Source: Burkholderiales bacterium UBA2463 (GTDB lineage Bacteria > Pseudomonadota > Gammaproteobacteria > Burkholderiales > Burkholderiaceae_A). Taken from it: 64,000 nucleotides of DNA. The stretch lies in the NCBI GenBank assembly GCA_002342295.1, contig DDPR01000014.1, positions 84,459 to 148,458 of the forward strand. Reading direction: 5' to 3'. The translations under genes were made by a program, and so were the position numbers. Of this stretch, positions 42,252-51,022 are shown in pieces. The notes beneath the pieces were generated by a model. That model was not told where the DNA came from. It saw only the letters and a program-made list of their open reading frames with translations, and did not search any database. The number at the start of each line of letters is the position of its first letter. The first letter of the stretch is position 1.

Positions 42252-44771
42252 ATGAAACGCATGCTGTTTAACGCAACCCACGCAGAAGAGCTGCGCGTTG
42301 CAATCGTCGATGGACAACGTCTTGTCGACCTCGACATCGAAGTGGCTGGGCGCGAGCAGCGCAAGAGCAATATCTACAAAGGGGTCGTCACTCGGGTAGA
42401 GCCCAGCCTGGAGGCCTGCTTTGTGAACTACGGCGAGGAGCGACACGGCTTCTTGCCCTTCAAGGAGATTGGCCGTGAGTATTTCCGACCCGGGGTTGAC
42501 GCCTCTCGCGCTCAGATCAAGGAGGCCATCGCTGAGGGCACTGAGCTTCTGGTTCAGATTGAAAAGGAAGAGCGCGGCAACAAGGGGGCGGCCCTCACCA
42601 CCTACATCTCGCTTGCTGGCCGCTACCTCGTGCTCATGCCCAACAACCCCAGGGGCGGGGGCGTGTCGCGCCGAATTGAGGGCGAGGATCGCCAGGAACT
42701 CAAAGAGGTTATGGACCAGCTGGAGCTGCCCTCCGGCATGAGCATGATTGCCCGTACGGCGGGCATTGGTCGCTCGGTCGGCGAACTGCAGTGGGACCTG
42801 AACTATCTGCTTCAGCTCTGGAAGGCAGTGGACGACGCCCGCAACCTTCAGGCCGGTGCCTACCTGATCTACCAAGAATCGAGCCTCGTCATCCGAGCCA
42901 TTCGTGACTACTTCCATCCAGATATTGGCGAGGTACTCATCGACACCGATGACATCTACGAGCAGGCCAGGCAGTTCATGCTGCATGTCATGCCGGACAT
43001 GGCAGAGCGCGTTAAGCGCTACCGAGACGATGTCCCCCTCTTCTCTCGATTCCAGATCGAGCACCAGATCGAGACGGCATACTCTCGGACCGTTCAGCTG
43101 CCCTCGGGTGGCGCGCTTGTCATCGACCATACCGAGGCCCTGGTGGCCGTGGACGTAAACTCCGCACGGGCCACGCGAGGATCCGACATCGAGGAGACCG
43201 CGCTGCGCACCAACCTTGAAGCGGCAGAAGAGGTAGGCCGTCAACTGCGGCTGCGCGACTTGGGCGGCCTGATCGTGATCGACTTCATTGATATGGAGTC
43301 GGCCAAGGCCCAGCGAGATGTCGAACAAAAACTGCGTGACGCGCTTCACCACGATCGTGCCCGCGTTCAGATGGGCAAGATCTCGCGCTTTGGCCTCATG
43401 GAACTCTCACGCCAACGTCTGCGCCCTGCCCTCAACGAGGGATCGCACATCACCTGCCCACGATGCAATGGCACGGGCGGCATTCGTGACATCGACTCAA
43501 GCGGCCTGCACATTTTGCGCATCCTTCAAGAAGAGGCGATGAAAGAAAACACAGCAGCCGTGCATGTCCAGGTGCCTGTGGAGGTTGCGAGCTTCCTTCT
43601 CAATGAAAAGCGCACCGACATCGCCAAACTCGAAGCGCGTCTCAAGGTCAGCATCGTTCTCATTCCCAACAAACACATCGATACGCCCAACTACAAGATT
43701 GAGCGTCTTCGCCACGACGACCCGCGCCTCGAAGAGGTCAAGGCGAGCTACGCAATGGCCGATGAGGCCGTCACCGACTCGCCTTACCTCAAGACCAAGG
43801 AAGAGGCTGCAGCGGCCAAGCCCCGTCAAGAGGCCGTGGTCAAAGGAATCACGCCGAGCTCGCCCGCGCCCATCTCCGCGCCGCGGCCAAGCCGCCGAAG
43901 TGACGCTCGCGCGGCTGAGAAGCCGGGTCTCTTTGCGCGCTTTCTCTCTGCATTGGGCTTTCAGTCGGCCCAGCCCGAGCCCGTGGCAGCCCCACCCGCC
44001 AAGCGTCGGTCGGCGGCACAGGGTCGGGGTCAGTCCCAGGATCGCACGGGCGGGCGAGGCGGCGATGACCGTCGTCCCAAAGAGGGTCGCGATAGCAAAG
44101 AGCCTCGCAAACCTCGAGGAGAGGGTGGTCGCGAGGGCCGAGGTGAGGGCCGAGGTGAGGGTCGTGGTGAGGGCCGAGGTGAGGGGCGCGATCAGTCCGC
44201 TCGCCCACCACGCGAACAGCAAGCACGTGAACAGCAGCCTCGAAAGGCCCAGGCACCCGCTGCTGCCGAGGGATCAGAGCCATCCAGCGCAGGCGAAAAC
44301 GGCGAAGGCAAGCGCAAGCGCCGACGCCGGGGAGGCCGCAGAGGAGAGGGCGATTCCAACGCGAGCGAGGCGCCGCAGCACGTCGCTGTTCCCGCGAGCG
44401 AGGCAACTCCAATGGCCGCCAGCCCAGCCGCTGCCGTGCCCGCCGTGACCCCGGCCCCTGTCTTTGCTCCAGCACCCGTCGCCGCCCCCGTGCCCGCTCC
44501 CGAGCCCGCTCCAATGGCCGCAGCAGTTCCGACCCCATCCACTCCTGTCGTGGCCGCATCTCCACCGCCGAGTCCCGAGGTCCTTAAACAAGAGCTCGAG
44601 CAAAAAGGCCTCCAGTGGGTTCAGACCGATCCATCCAAGGCTGCTCATATCGAGGCCCCCCCAGAGCCGCCACCCGCGCTCGGTCGCGCACCCCGTCGCC
44701 AGCAGGTCTCCACAGAGGCTGAGCCTCTGGTCATGGTCGAGACGCGCGCAGGCGACAAACCAGCGTCGTAA
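42252..44771 (+). CDS. rne: Ribonuclease E
   Basis: This protein has 839 residues. The catalytic half has an S1 domain (about 35-120), the metal-binding Asp301 (AVDVNSARATRG) and Asp344 (IVIDFIDME), and a Zn-link CPRC at 402-405. From about 500 the protein is disordered: a long charged region with Arg/Gly/Glu repeats (EGRG, 628-643), a KRKRRRRGGRRGEG patch likely to bind RNA, and an Ala/Pro-rich stretch. This region would scaffold the degradosome. AGGAGA lies 6 nt before ATG. Its regulator-type protein RraA is encoded 8.4 kb downstream on the other strand. Confidence 0.96.
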   Translation: MKRMLFNATHAEELRVAIVDGQRLVDLDIEVAGREQRKSNIYKGVVTRVEPSLEACFVNYGEERHGFLPFKEIGREYFRPGVDASRAQIKEAIAEGTELLVQIEKEERGNKGAALTTYISLAGRYLVLMPNNPRGGGVSRRIEGEDRQELKEVMDQLELPSGMSMIARTAGIGRSVGELQWDLNYLLQLWKAVDDARNLQAGAYLIYQESSLVIRAIRDYFHPDIGEVLIDTDDIYEQARQFMLHVMPDMAERVKRYRDDVPLFSRFQIEHQIETAYSRTVQLPSGGALVIDHTEALVAVDVNSARATRGSDIEETALRTNLEAAEEVGRQLRLRDLGGLIVIDFIDMESAKAQRDVEQKLRDALHHDRARVQMGKISRFGLMELSRQRLRPALNEGSHITCPRCNGTGGIRDIDSSGLHILRILQEEAMKENTAAVHVQVPVEVASFLLNEKRTDIAKLEARLKVSIVLIPNKHIDTPNYKIERLRHDDPRLEEVKASYAMADEAVTDSPYLKTKEEAAAAKPRQEAVVKGITPSSPAPISAPRPSRRSDARAAEKPGLFARFLSALGFQSAQPEPVAAPPAKRRSAAQGRGQSQDRTGGRGGDDRRPKEGRDSKEPRKPRGEGGREGRGEGRGEGRGEGRGEGRDQSARPPREQQAREQQPRKAQAPAAAEGSEPSSAGENGEGKRKRRRRGGRRGEGDSNASEAPQHVAVPASEATPMAASPAAAVPAVTPAPVFAPAPVAAPVPAPEPAPMAAAVPTPSTPVVAASPPPSPEVLKQELEQKGLQWVQTDPSKAAHIEAPPEPPPALGRAPRRQQVSTEAEPLVMVETRAGDKPAS
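44133..44180 (+). repeat. Four tandem 12-bp repeats within rne
   Basis: The unit gagggccgaggt occurs four times (the third copy with two changes), encoding EGRG four times in the disordered arm of RNase E. Such a short tandem array can gain or lose units by slippage without shifting the frame. Confidence 0.85.
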
Positions 44772-44783
44772 GACCCCACTGTC

Positions 44784-45905
44784 ATGACGGAGCGTCAGCG
44801 GATCATCACCATTCGGCCAGGGGCAGCGAGCCCGCTCCGGCCGGTGGCCACCGATGCTCACCTGACCGCTCCCCAGGGTCGCGCCATAGACGCCCGCGGC
44901 CGGGCGCTTCGTGACCTTCGGATCTCCGTCATCGACCAGTGCAATTTGCGCTGTGGCTACTGCATGCCCAGAGAAGTCTTTGGGCCCGACTACGTCTTCC
45001 TCTCGCGCCAGGAGCTTCTCAGCTTTGAGGAAATCGAGCGTCTTGCTCGTGTCTTCGCTCGCCTCGGGGTGGAGAAGATCCGCATCACCGGCGGTGAGCC
45101 ACTCTTGCGCAAGGGCCTTGAGACGCTTGTCGCATCCCTTTCAAAAATAACCACCCTCGAGGGTCGCCCAATGGAGCTCGCCCTCACCACGAACGGCCTG
45201 CTGCTCGGAAGCAAGGCGTCCGCACTTGCGGCCGCTGGCCTGCATCGCGTCACCGTCAGCCTCGATGCCCTCGACCCTGAGCGCTTTGCCAAAATCTCTG
45301 GCAACGACTCAGCACGCGTTGAAGATGTCCTCTCGGGCATCTCCGCGGCCCAGCGGGTCGGACTCCGAGTCAAGGCAAACATGGTCGTTCAACGAGGGGC
45401 GAACGAGGATCAGATCGTGCCCATGGCGCGCACCTTTCGGGAACTCGGTGCCACCCTTCGCTTCATTGAATTCATGGATGTCGGTAACTCAAACCAGTGG
45501 TCCGCCTCGGAGGTGGTTCCATCGGCCGAGATCGTCGCGCGCATTCAAGAGATCTTCCCGCTAGAGTGGGTCGGTCGCGGAACGCCCAGCGAGGTCTCAG
45601 AGCGTTGGCGCTATGCCGATGGGTGCGGCGAGATCGGCTTCATCTCCTCCGTGAGCAAACCCTTTTGCTCGGATTGTTCGCGGGCGCGCATCTCTGCGGA
45701 GGGAGGGCTCTACACCTGTCTGTTTGCGCAAGAGGGACGGGATCTTCGTGCGCTCGTTCGCAGTGAGCCCAGCGATGACATGCTCGTTCAAGCCATTGGC
45801 CGGCTCTGGTCGGCCCGGGAGGACCGATACTCCGAACTGCGTGAGGAACTCAAAAAAAAGGGGCCTCTCGGCCCCAAGATAGAAATGAGCTATATCGGCG
45901 GCTAG
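44784..45905 (+). CDS. moaA: GTP 3',8-cyclase (molybdenum cofactor synthesis)
   Basis: This 373-residue radical SAM enzyme has the N-terminal cluster motif CNLRCGYC at about 53-60, preceded by RALRDLRISVIDQ. The C-terminal cluster cysteines are in SKPFCSDCSRARI and YTCLFAQ, and the protein ends in the functionally required Gly-Gly. It starts molybdopterin synthesis from GTP. It follows rne by 12 nt. The extended, Arg-containing N-terminus (about 35 residues) is longer than in E. coli. The modABC molybdate importer lies 15 kb away. Confidence 0.95.
   Translation: MTERQRIITIRPGAASPLRPVATDAHLTAPQGRAIDARGRALRDLRISVIDQCNLRCGYCMPREVFGPDYVFLSRQELLSFEEIERLARVFARLGVEKIRITGGEPLLRKGLETLVASLSKITTLEGRPMELALTTNGLLLGSKASALAAAGLHRVTVSLDALDPERFAKISGNDSARVEDVLSGISAAQRVGLRVKANMVVQRGANEDQIVPMARTFRELGATLRFIEFMDVGNSNQWSASEVVPSAEIVARIQEIFPLEWVGRGTPSEVSERWRYADGCGEIGFISSVSKPFCSDCSRARISAEGGLYTCLFAQEGRDLRALVRSEPSDDMLVQAIGRLWSAREDRYSELREELKKKGPLGPKIEMSYIGG
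45852..45875 (-). terminator. Intrinsic terminator for the cytochrome genes, inside the moaA coding end
   Basis: On the minus strand GGGGCC, loop GAGA, GGCCCC, followed by eight T. It lies 27 nt beyond the stop of the 45902-46231 cytochrome gene and within codons of moaA (encoding ...KKKGPLGPK...). The stem is perfect and the T run long, so it should be efficient leftwards; read rightwards it has A before the stem and no T after it, so moaA is not affected. Confidence 0.88.
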
Positions 45906-46231
45906 CGCTTGACGGCAAGAGGCCCGCTCAGAGACGCATAGTAGGCCGCAAGATTCTCGATATCGTCCTTCGAAAGGCCCGAGGCAATGCCGCCCATGAT
46001 GGCGTTCTTTCTCGCACCCCGCTTGTAATCTGAGAGGGCGCGGACCAGATAGTCCTCGTACTGCCCAGCCAGACGCGGAAAGTTGGGGGCGGTCGTCTGA
46101 ACACCATCAGCACCGTGACAGCTCGCGCAGGCAAGCTGTTCGGACTTGGTTTTTCCCAGCGCAACATTGCCGGCCCATGCGGGCGCCGCTGCAGTGAGGG
46201 CAAGGGTCAGGAGAAGGGCCTTGGTTTTCAT
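45902..46231 (-). CDS. Class I c-type cytochrome (periplasmic)
   Basis: This 109-residue protein has a signal peptide (1-20, ending AWA) and haem site CASCH at 35-39, with Met in AIMGGIAS as the likely sixth ligand. It is a small soluble electron carrier of the cytochrome c553/c4-half type. It lies 9 nt after a second monohaem cytochrome, so the two may work together like the halves of a dihaem cytochrome c4. Its stop overlaps the moaA stop by 4 bp. Confidence 0.9.
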   Translation of the reverse strand: MKTKALLLTLALTAAAPAWAGNVALGKTKSEQLACASCHGADGVQTTAPNFPRLAGQYEDYLVRALSDYKRGARKNAIMGGIASGLSKDDIENLAAYYASLSGPLAVKR

Positions 46232-46240
46232 GGGAGATCC

Positions 46241-46606
46241 TTACTGAGCGGCGCGCGAATAGTAAGCGGCCAGATCGGCCATGTCCTGTTCCGTCAGGCT
46301 CGCGGCGATGGCTTTCATCGTGGGGTGGTAGCGCTCGCCGGACTTATAGGCAGCCAGTGCAGATGCGAGGTAAGCCTCGTTCTGTCCTGCAATTTTTGGC
46401 ACTCGGTAGACGAGCGGGAAGGAGGCCTTGTACTCCGGGATGCCATGACAGCCGATGCAGTTGGTGTTCTTTCGAGCACCGTCCTCAGGCTTGCCCACAA
46501 CGGCCGCCGACTGTGCGCTGGCCGCACCTGAGGCGAGGAGTCCCAACACCGCTGCAGTGGCCATCCCGACCCTGACTGACATCCGCTTTTCCCGACCAAA
46601 TGGCAT
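46241..46606 (-). CDS. c-type cytochrome (periplasmic)
   Basis: This 121-residue protein has a signal peptide (about 1-32, with an N-terminal basic region and ending ASA) and haem-binding CIGCH at 50-54; Met in HPTMKAIAAS is the likely axial ligand. ATG 46606 has GGAG 5 nt upstream; ATG 46582 would give a shorter signal peptide. It is cotranscribed with the following cytochrome gene and probably ended by the terminator inside moaA. The redox partner is unknown. Confidence 0.88.
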   Translation of the reverse strand: MPFGREKRMSVRVGMATAAVLGLLASGAASAQSAAVVGKPEDGARKNTNCIGCHGIPEYKASFPLVYRVPKIAGQNEAYLASALAAYKSGERYHPTMKAIAASLTEQDMADLAAYYSRAAQ

Positions 46607-46667
46607 ATCTACTCCACTCGAATATTGCACTGCGGGGGAGTTTATCACCGCTGACATGACAGCCCGT

Positions 46668-48644
46668 CTAGCGTCCCAGACCCTTGAGAAGAAAGCCGTT
46701 GAGTCGCTTGACGAAACTGGCCGGATCGTCGGGCTGACCCCCTTCAGCAAGCAGTGCCTGATCGTGCAAGAGCCAGACGAGGTCAGAGAGAGTCTGGGAG
46801 ATGCCATCGCTCACCTGCTGACCATCCGCTCCCACGATCTGTCCGCCCGCCGCATCTGATTCGGCAATGAGGGCCTGAACCAGGGGGTGGTCGGGGTTGA
46901 GCTCCAGTATGGGCTTGCGGTCGGGGGCCTTCTGCCCAGCAGCCTTCAAGATGCGCTCGAGATGGCCGCTCACGTCCTGCTCATCAGAGACCAGACAGCA
47001 AGCCGAGTCGGTCAGGCGCTGCGTGAGTCGGACCTCCTTCACCTTGTCGCCGAGAATCTTCTGGGCCTTCTCGATGGCTGGCTTGGCTTTCTTCTCGGTC
47101 TCTTTGGGCGCCTTGTCCTCTTTGTCCGCCAGCTTGCCCAGGTCGAGCGAACCCTTGGCCACAGACTGGAGAGTCTTGCCATCGAACTCGGTCAAGAAAC
47201 TCAACATCCACTCATCAATACGGTCGGTCAGGAGCAGGACCTCGATGCCCTTCTTTCGGAAGACCTCAAGGTGCGGACTGCTGCGGGCAGCCGCAAGGGA
47301 GTCAGCCGTGATGACATAAATCTTCTCCTGGCCATCCTTCATGCGCCCCACATAGTCCTTCAGAGATGTTGTGGGCTCATCCCCCTCGCTGGAGGTGCTC
47401 ACAAAGCGGGCCAAGGCCGCAAGACGGTCCTTGTTTGAAAAGTCCTCTCCAAAGCCCTCCTTCAGACACTGACCAAACTCTCTCCAGAAGGTCTTGTAGT
47501 CGTCGGGTCGGTTCTCTGCGACATCTTCGAGCAGGCCCAGAACGCGCTTGGTGCAACCCTCGCGAATGGCCTTCACGTCACGACTCTCCTGCAAAATCTC
47601 GCGGGACACGTTCAGCGGCAGATCCGCCGAATCCACCACCCCCCGGACAAAACGCAGGTAGTTGGGAAGGAGCTGCTCTGCGTCTTCCATGATGAAGACG
47701 CGTTTGATGTAGAGCTTCAGTCCGTGGCGCTGATTACGATCGTAGAGATCAAAGGGTGCTTTACCCGGTATGAAAAGCAGTTGCGTGTACTCGGTTCGAC
47801 CCTCGACGCGATTGTGGGTGTAGGCAAGGGGCTCATCCATGCCATGCGCCAGGCCTTTATAGAACTCTTTGTACTGCTCGTCTGAGATGTCACCCTTGGA
47901 TCGTGTCCAGAGGGCCGAGGCCTGATTCACAGTCTCCCACTCGTCCGCCTCCACGTACTCGGACTTCTTCTCGTCCCACTCTCGCTTTTTCATCTGGATG
48001 GGAATGCCGATGTGGTCGGAGTAGCGCTTTAAGATCTCTTTGAGCTTCCAGTGCGAGAGCAGATCGTCGTGGCTTTTCTGGTCATCAGCCTCGCCCTCGG
48101 GTTTGCGAAGCCGCAGAATGATGTCGGTGCCGCGCTCCACGCGCTCGACACCCTCGATGCTGAAGTCGCCCGTTCCTTCGGACTCCCACCGCACGGCGTC
48201 GCTCGCGGGAAGGCCTGCCCGGCGGCTAATGACGGTGACGTGCTCGGCCACGATGAAGGCCGAATAAAAGCCCACACCGAACTGACCAATGAGCGCGTTG
48301 TCCTTTGCGCTGTCGCCAGAGAGGCGGTTGAAAAACTCCTTGGTGCCCGAGCGGGCAATGGTGCCCAAGTTTGCAATGATCTCCTCACGGCTCATGCCGA
48401 CACCATTGTCAGAGATGGTGATGGTGCGCTCCTTCGCATCAAAGCCCACGCGAATGCGCAGGTCGGGCTGACCCTCAAACAAGGCGTCGTTCGAGAGCGC
48501 CTCGACCCGCAACTTGTCGCAGGCGTCTGAGGCATTGGAGATGAGCTCACGCAGAAAAATATCGCGGTTGCTATAGAGCGAGTGAATCATGAGGTGAAGC
48601 AGCTGCTTGACCTCAGTCTGAAAAGAGAGGGTTTCCTTCGTCAT
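46668..48644 (-). CDS. htpG: Molecular chaperone HtpG (Hsp90)
   Basis: This 658-residue protein has a GHKL ATPase domain (LISNASDACDKLR, DNGVGMSREEI, GQFGVGFYSAF), a middle domain with the catalytic Arg loop and a C-terminal dimerisation domain. It helps late folding steps in the cytosol. Start at the Met of MTKETLSFQTEVKQLLHLM; the 12-codon longer frame is not conserved. It lies 71 nt downstream of parC on the same strand; no terminator is evident between them. Confidence 0.96.
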   Translation of the reverse strand: MTKETLSFQTEVKQLLHLMIHSLYSNRDIFLRELISNASDACDKLRVEALSNDALFEGQPDLRIRVGFDAKERTITISDNGVGMSREEIIANLGTIARSGTKEFFNRLSGDSAKDNALIGQFGVGFYSAFIVAEHVTVISRRAGLPASDAVRWESEGTGDFSIEGVERVERGTDIILRLRKPEGEADDQKSHDDLLSHWKLKEILKRYSDHIGIPIQMKKREWDEKKSEYVEADEWETVNQASALWTRSKGDISDEQYKEFYKGLAHGMDEPLAYTHNRVEGRTEYTQLLFIPGKAPFDLYDRNQRHGLKLYIKRVFIMEDAEQLLPNYLRFVRGVVDSADLPLNVSREILQESRDVKAIREGCTKRVLGLLEDVAENRPDDYKTFWREFGQCLKEGFGEDFSNKDRLAALARFVSTSSEGDEPTTSLKDYVGRMKDGQEKIYVITADSLAAARSSPHLEVFRKKGIEVLLLTDRIDEWMLSFLTEFDGKTLQSVAKGSLDLGKLADKEDKAPKETEKKAKPAIEKAQKILGDKVKEVRLTQRLTDSACCLVSDEQDVSGHLERILKAAGQKAPDRKPILELNPDHPLVQALIAESDAAGGQIVGADGQQVSDGISQTLSDLVWLLHDQALLAEGGQPDDPASFVKRLNGFLLKGLGR

Positions 48645-48715
48645 TCGTTGGACTCCGAGTGAAATAGAGAACTCCCGCAAAAGGTGGGGAGGTCCTCCGA
48701 GAATTTCAAGGGGGG

Positions 48716-51022
48716 CTAGCCGAGGCGTCGGGGCTTTATCTTGTGCTCGAGGGCCCTGCCCTTGCGGGCGCGCTTGCTCACATAGACCAGAAGGTCGTTG
48801 CGAGACATCGACAGCTCTTGGGGTTTACCGGCTCGGCCTTCTCCCAGAACTCGAAGGCCCTCATCTCCAACTAGCGCGGCATCTAAGAGTGAATCGCTCG
48901 GCCCCTCTAATTCAATGAGGCTAACCCCCCGACCGCCCGAGGCAAGTGTCTTTACTTCATCGAGACCGAAGACGAGCAGTCGGCCTTTGGCGCTGAGGAC
49001 CGCAAGCGCACCCGCCTCAGCAGGCAGGGGTTTGAGAAGCACGGGGTGATCGCCCTCATCGAGCGTCATGAATTGCTTTCCACTGCGATTTCGGCCGACA
49101 AGTCCCTCGAGCCGAGTCACAAACCCTTGACCCTTTTCGGTCGCCACCAGCAAGGGGGTCTGCGCAGACGCCGCAACGAAATGCACCAGCTGCCCGCCCG
49201 CCTCCATGTCGAGCATGGTCGTCATGGGCGCGCCGTCGCCTCTTGCGCCCGGCAGGCTGGACACAGGCACGCTAAAGCTTCGGCCACTATTGGAGAGTGC
49301 AACCAGCGAGTCTGTAGTGCGGCACTCAAATGTTCCATACAGGCCGTCACCTGTCTTGAATGAGAAGCCCAACGGATCGTGGCCATGGCCCTGACGGGCC
49401 CTCACCCATCCATTGGTCGAGACCACCACCGTCACCGGCTCATCCAACACGGGAATCTCAAGCGTGGTGCGCGACTCTGCCTTGATGAGGGTACGACGAT
49501 CGTCACCATAGGTCTTCGCGTCCTCGGCAATCTCCTTGCCAACGGCTTTGCGCAGAGCCTTCTCGTTTTCAAGGAGATGGCGCAGCTTGTCGGCCTTCTC
49601 ACGCAGTTCAGCGAGCTCCCGCTCGATCTTGAGCGCCTCCAGACGAGCGAGCTGTCGCAGCCGAATTTCCAAGATGTCCTCGGCCTGAATCTCTGAGAGC
49701 GCGAATCGCTCGATGAGCGCAGGCTTGGGCTCATCGCTTTCACGAATGACTGCGATCACCGCATCAATGTGCAGCAGGGCAATGGAGCGGCCCTCAAGAA
49801 TGTGGATGCGTCGACTGGCCTGATCCAGCCGGTGCTGGCTGCGCCTGCGAACGGTCTGAATTCGAAAGTCCACCCACTGGCTCAACATCTCGAGCAGGGA
49901 CAGCGATCGCGGCCGACCCATGGCATCAACGGCCACGAGATTGACGGACACCGAGGCCTCGAGCGAGGTGTGCGCGAGAAGCATGCGCGAGAACTCCTGC
50001 CGATCAATGCGCGAGCTTCGGGGCTCAAAGACCAATCGAACCTCGGCGTCTTTTCCAGACTCATCTCTGACGGACTCGAGAAGTCCGAGTACAAGCTGCT
50101 TGGTCTGCTGCTGCTCGGGGGTGAGCGACTTCTTGCCGGCCTTGACTTTCGGATTGGTGAGTTCTTCGATTTCCTCAAGCACCCGCTGGGCAGAGACGCC
50201 ATGGGCGAGCTGTGTCACCACCAGCTGCCACTGACCGCGAGCAAGGTCCTCGAAGACCCAGCGCGCGCGAACCTTCAGCGACCCTCGGCTGGAGCTGTAG
50301 GCCGCAGCAATCTCTTCTGGGGAGGAGATGATCTGACCGCCCCCCGGGAAGTCTGGGCCAGGCAGAAGCTGCATGAGCGCATCGGCAGTCAGCGTGGGCT
50401 GCTCAAGCACCGCAATTGCGGCAGCCGCAACTTCGCGCAGGTTATGCGGCGGGATCTCTGTGGCCATGCCCACGGCAATGCCAGATGCACCATTGAGCAG
50501 ACAGACCGGCAGACGAGCCGGCAGGCGCAGAGGCTCCTCGAAGGAGCCGTCATAGTTGGGGCCAAAGTCAACCGTGCCCTCATCAATCTCAGACAGCAGA
50601 AGGTCGGCAAACCGAGTCAGGCGAGCCTCGGTATAGCGCATGGCCGCCGCACCATCCCCGTCTCGAGAGCCGAAATTACCCTGCCCATCGATGAGGGGGT
50701 AGCGAACCGTGAAGCCCTGCGCAAGCCGCACCAACGCGTCATACGCCGACTGGTCACCATGGGGATGAAACTTACCCAGAACATCGCCCACCACTCGAGC
50801 GGACTTCACGGGCTTTGCCGACCCCGCCAGACCCATCCTATCCATGGCATAGAGAATGCGGCGCTGAACAGGCTTCATGCCATCGCACAGATCGGGCAGG
50901 GCCCGTCCTTTCACCACAGAGACGGCGTAATCCAGGTAGGCCCGCTCTGCAAAATCTGCAAGCGATGGCCCCTCGTCAGGAGCCTGCGAAGCAAAAAGAT
51001 CGGGCGTGTCGTTCTTGCTCAT
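48716..51022 (-). CDS. parC: DNA topoisomerase IV subunit A
   Basis: This 768-residue protein has the breakage-reunion domain with GAAAMRYTEARLT holding the catalytic Tyr and its preceding Arg, and a shorter C-terminal β-pinwheel than GyrA without a GyrA-box. It decatenates daughter chromosomes with ParE. ATG 51022 shares one base with the parE stop (TGATG). Confidence 0.95.
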   Translation of the reverse strand: MSKNDTPDLFASQAPDEGPSLADFAERAYLDYAVSVVKGRALPDLCDGMKPVQRRILYAMDRMGLAGSAKPVKSARVVGDVLGKFHPHGDQSAYDALVRLAQGFTVRYPLIDGQGNFGSRDGDGAAAMRYTEARLTRFADLLLSEIDEGTVDFGPNYDGSFEEPLRLPARLPVCLLNGASGIAVGMATEIPPHNLREVAAAAIAVLEQPTLTADALMQLLPGPDFPGGGQIISSPEEIAAAYSSSRGSLKVRARWVFEDLARGQWQLVVTQLAHGVSAQRVLEEIEELTNPKVKAGKKSLTPEQQQTKQLVLGLLESVRDESGKDAEVRLVFEPRSSRIDRQEFSRMLLAHTSLEASVSVNLVAVDAMGRPRSLSLLEMLSQWVDFRIQTVRRRSQHRLDQASRRIHILEGRSIALLHIDAVIAVIRESDEPKPALIERFALSEIQAEDILEIRLRQLARLEALKIERELAELREKADKLRHLLENEKALRKAVGKEIAEDAKTYGDDRRTLIKAESRTTLEIPVLDEPVTVVVSTNGWVRARQGHGHDPLGFSFKTGDGLYGTFECRTTDSLVALSNSGRSFSVPVSSLPGARGDGAPMTTMLDMEAGGQLVHFVAASAQTPLLVATEKGQGFVTRLEGLVGRNRSGKQFMTLDEGDHPVLLKPLPAEAGALAVLSAKGRLLVFGLDEVKTLASGGRGVSLIELEGPSDSLLDAALVGDEGLRVLGEGRAGKPQELSMSRNDLLVYVSKRARKGRALEHKIKPRRLG

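Noticed and set aside
42114..43352. Minus-strand frame of 412 codons opposite rne
   Set aside because: RNase E catalytic residues lie on the plus strand in the same bases; the antisense product has no motif.
44133..44180. Direct repeats considered as a CRISPR-like array
   Set aside because: 12-bp units are contiguous with no spacers and encode EGRG in frame within rne.
48645..48715. Terminator between parC and htpG
   Set aside because: No stem with a T run on the minus strand; no feature called.
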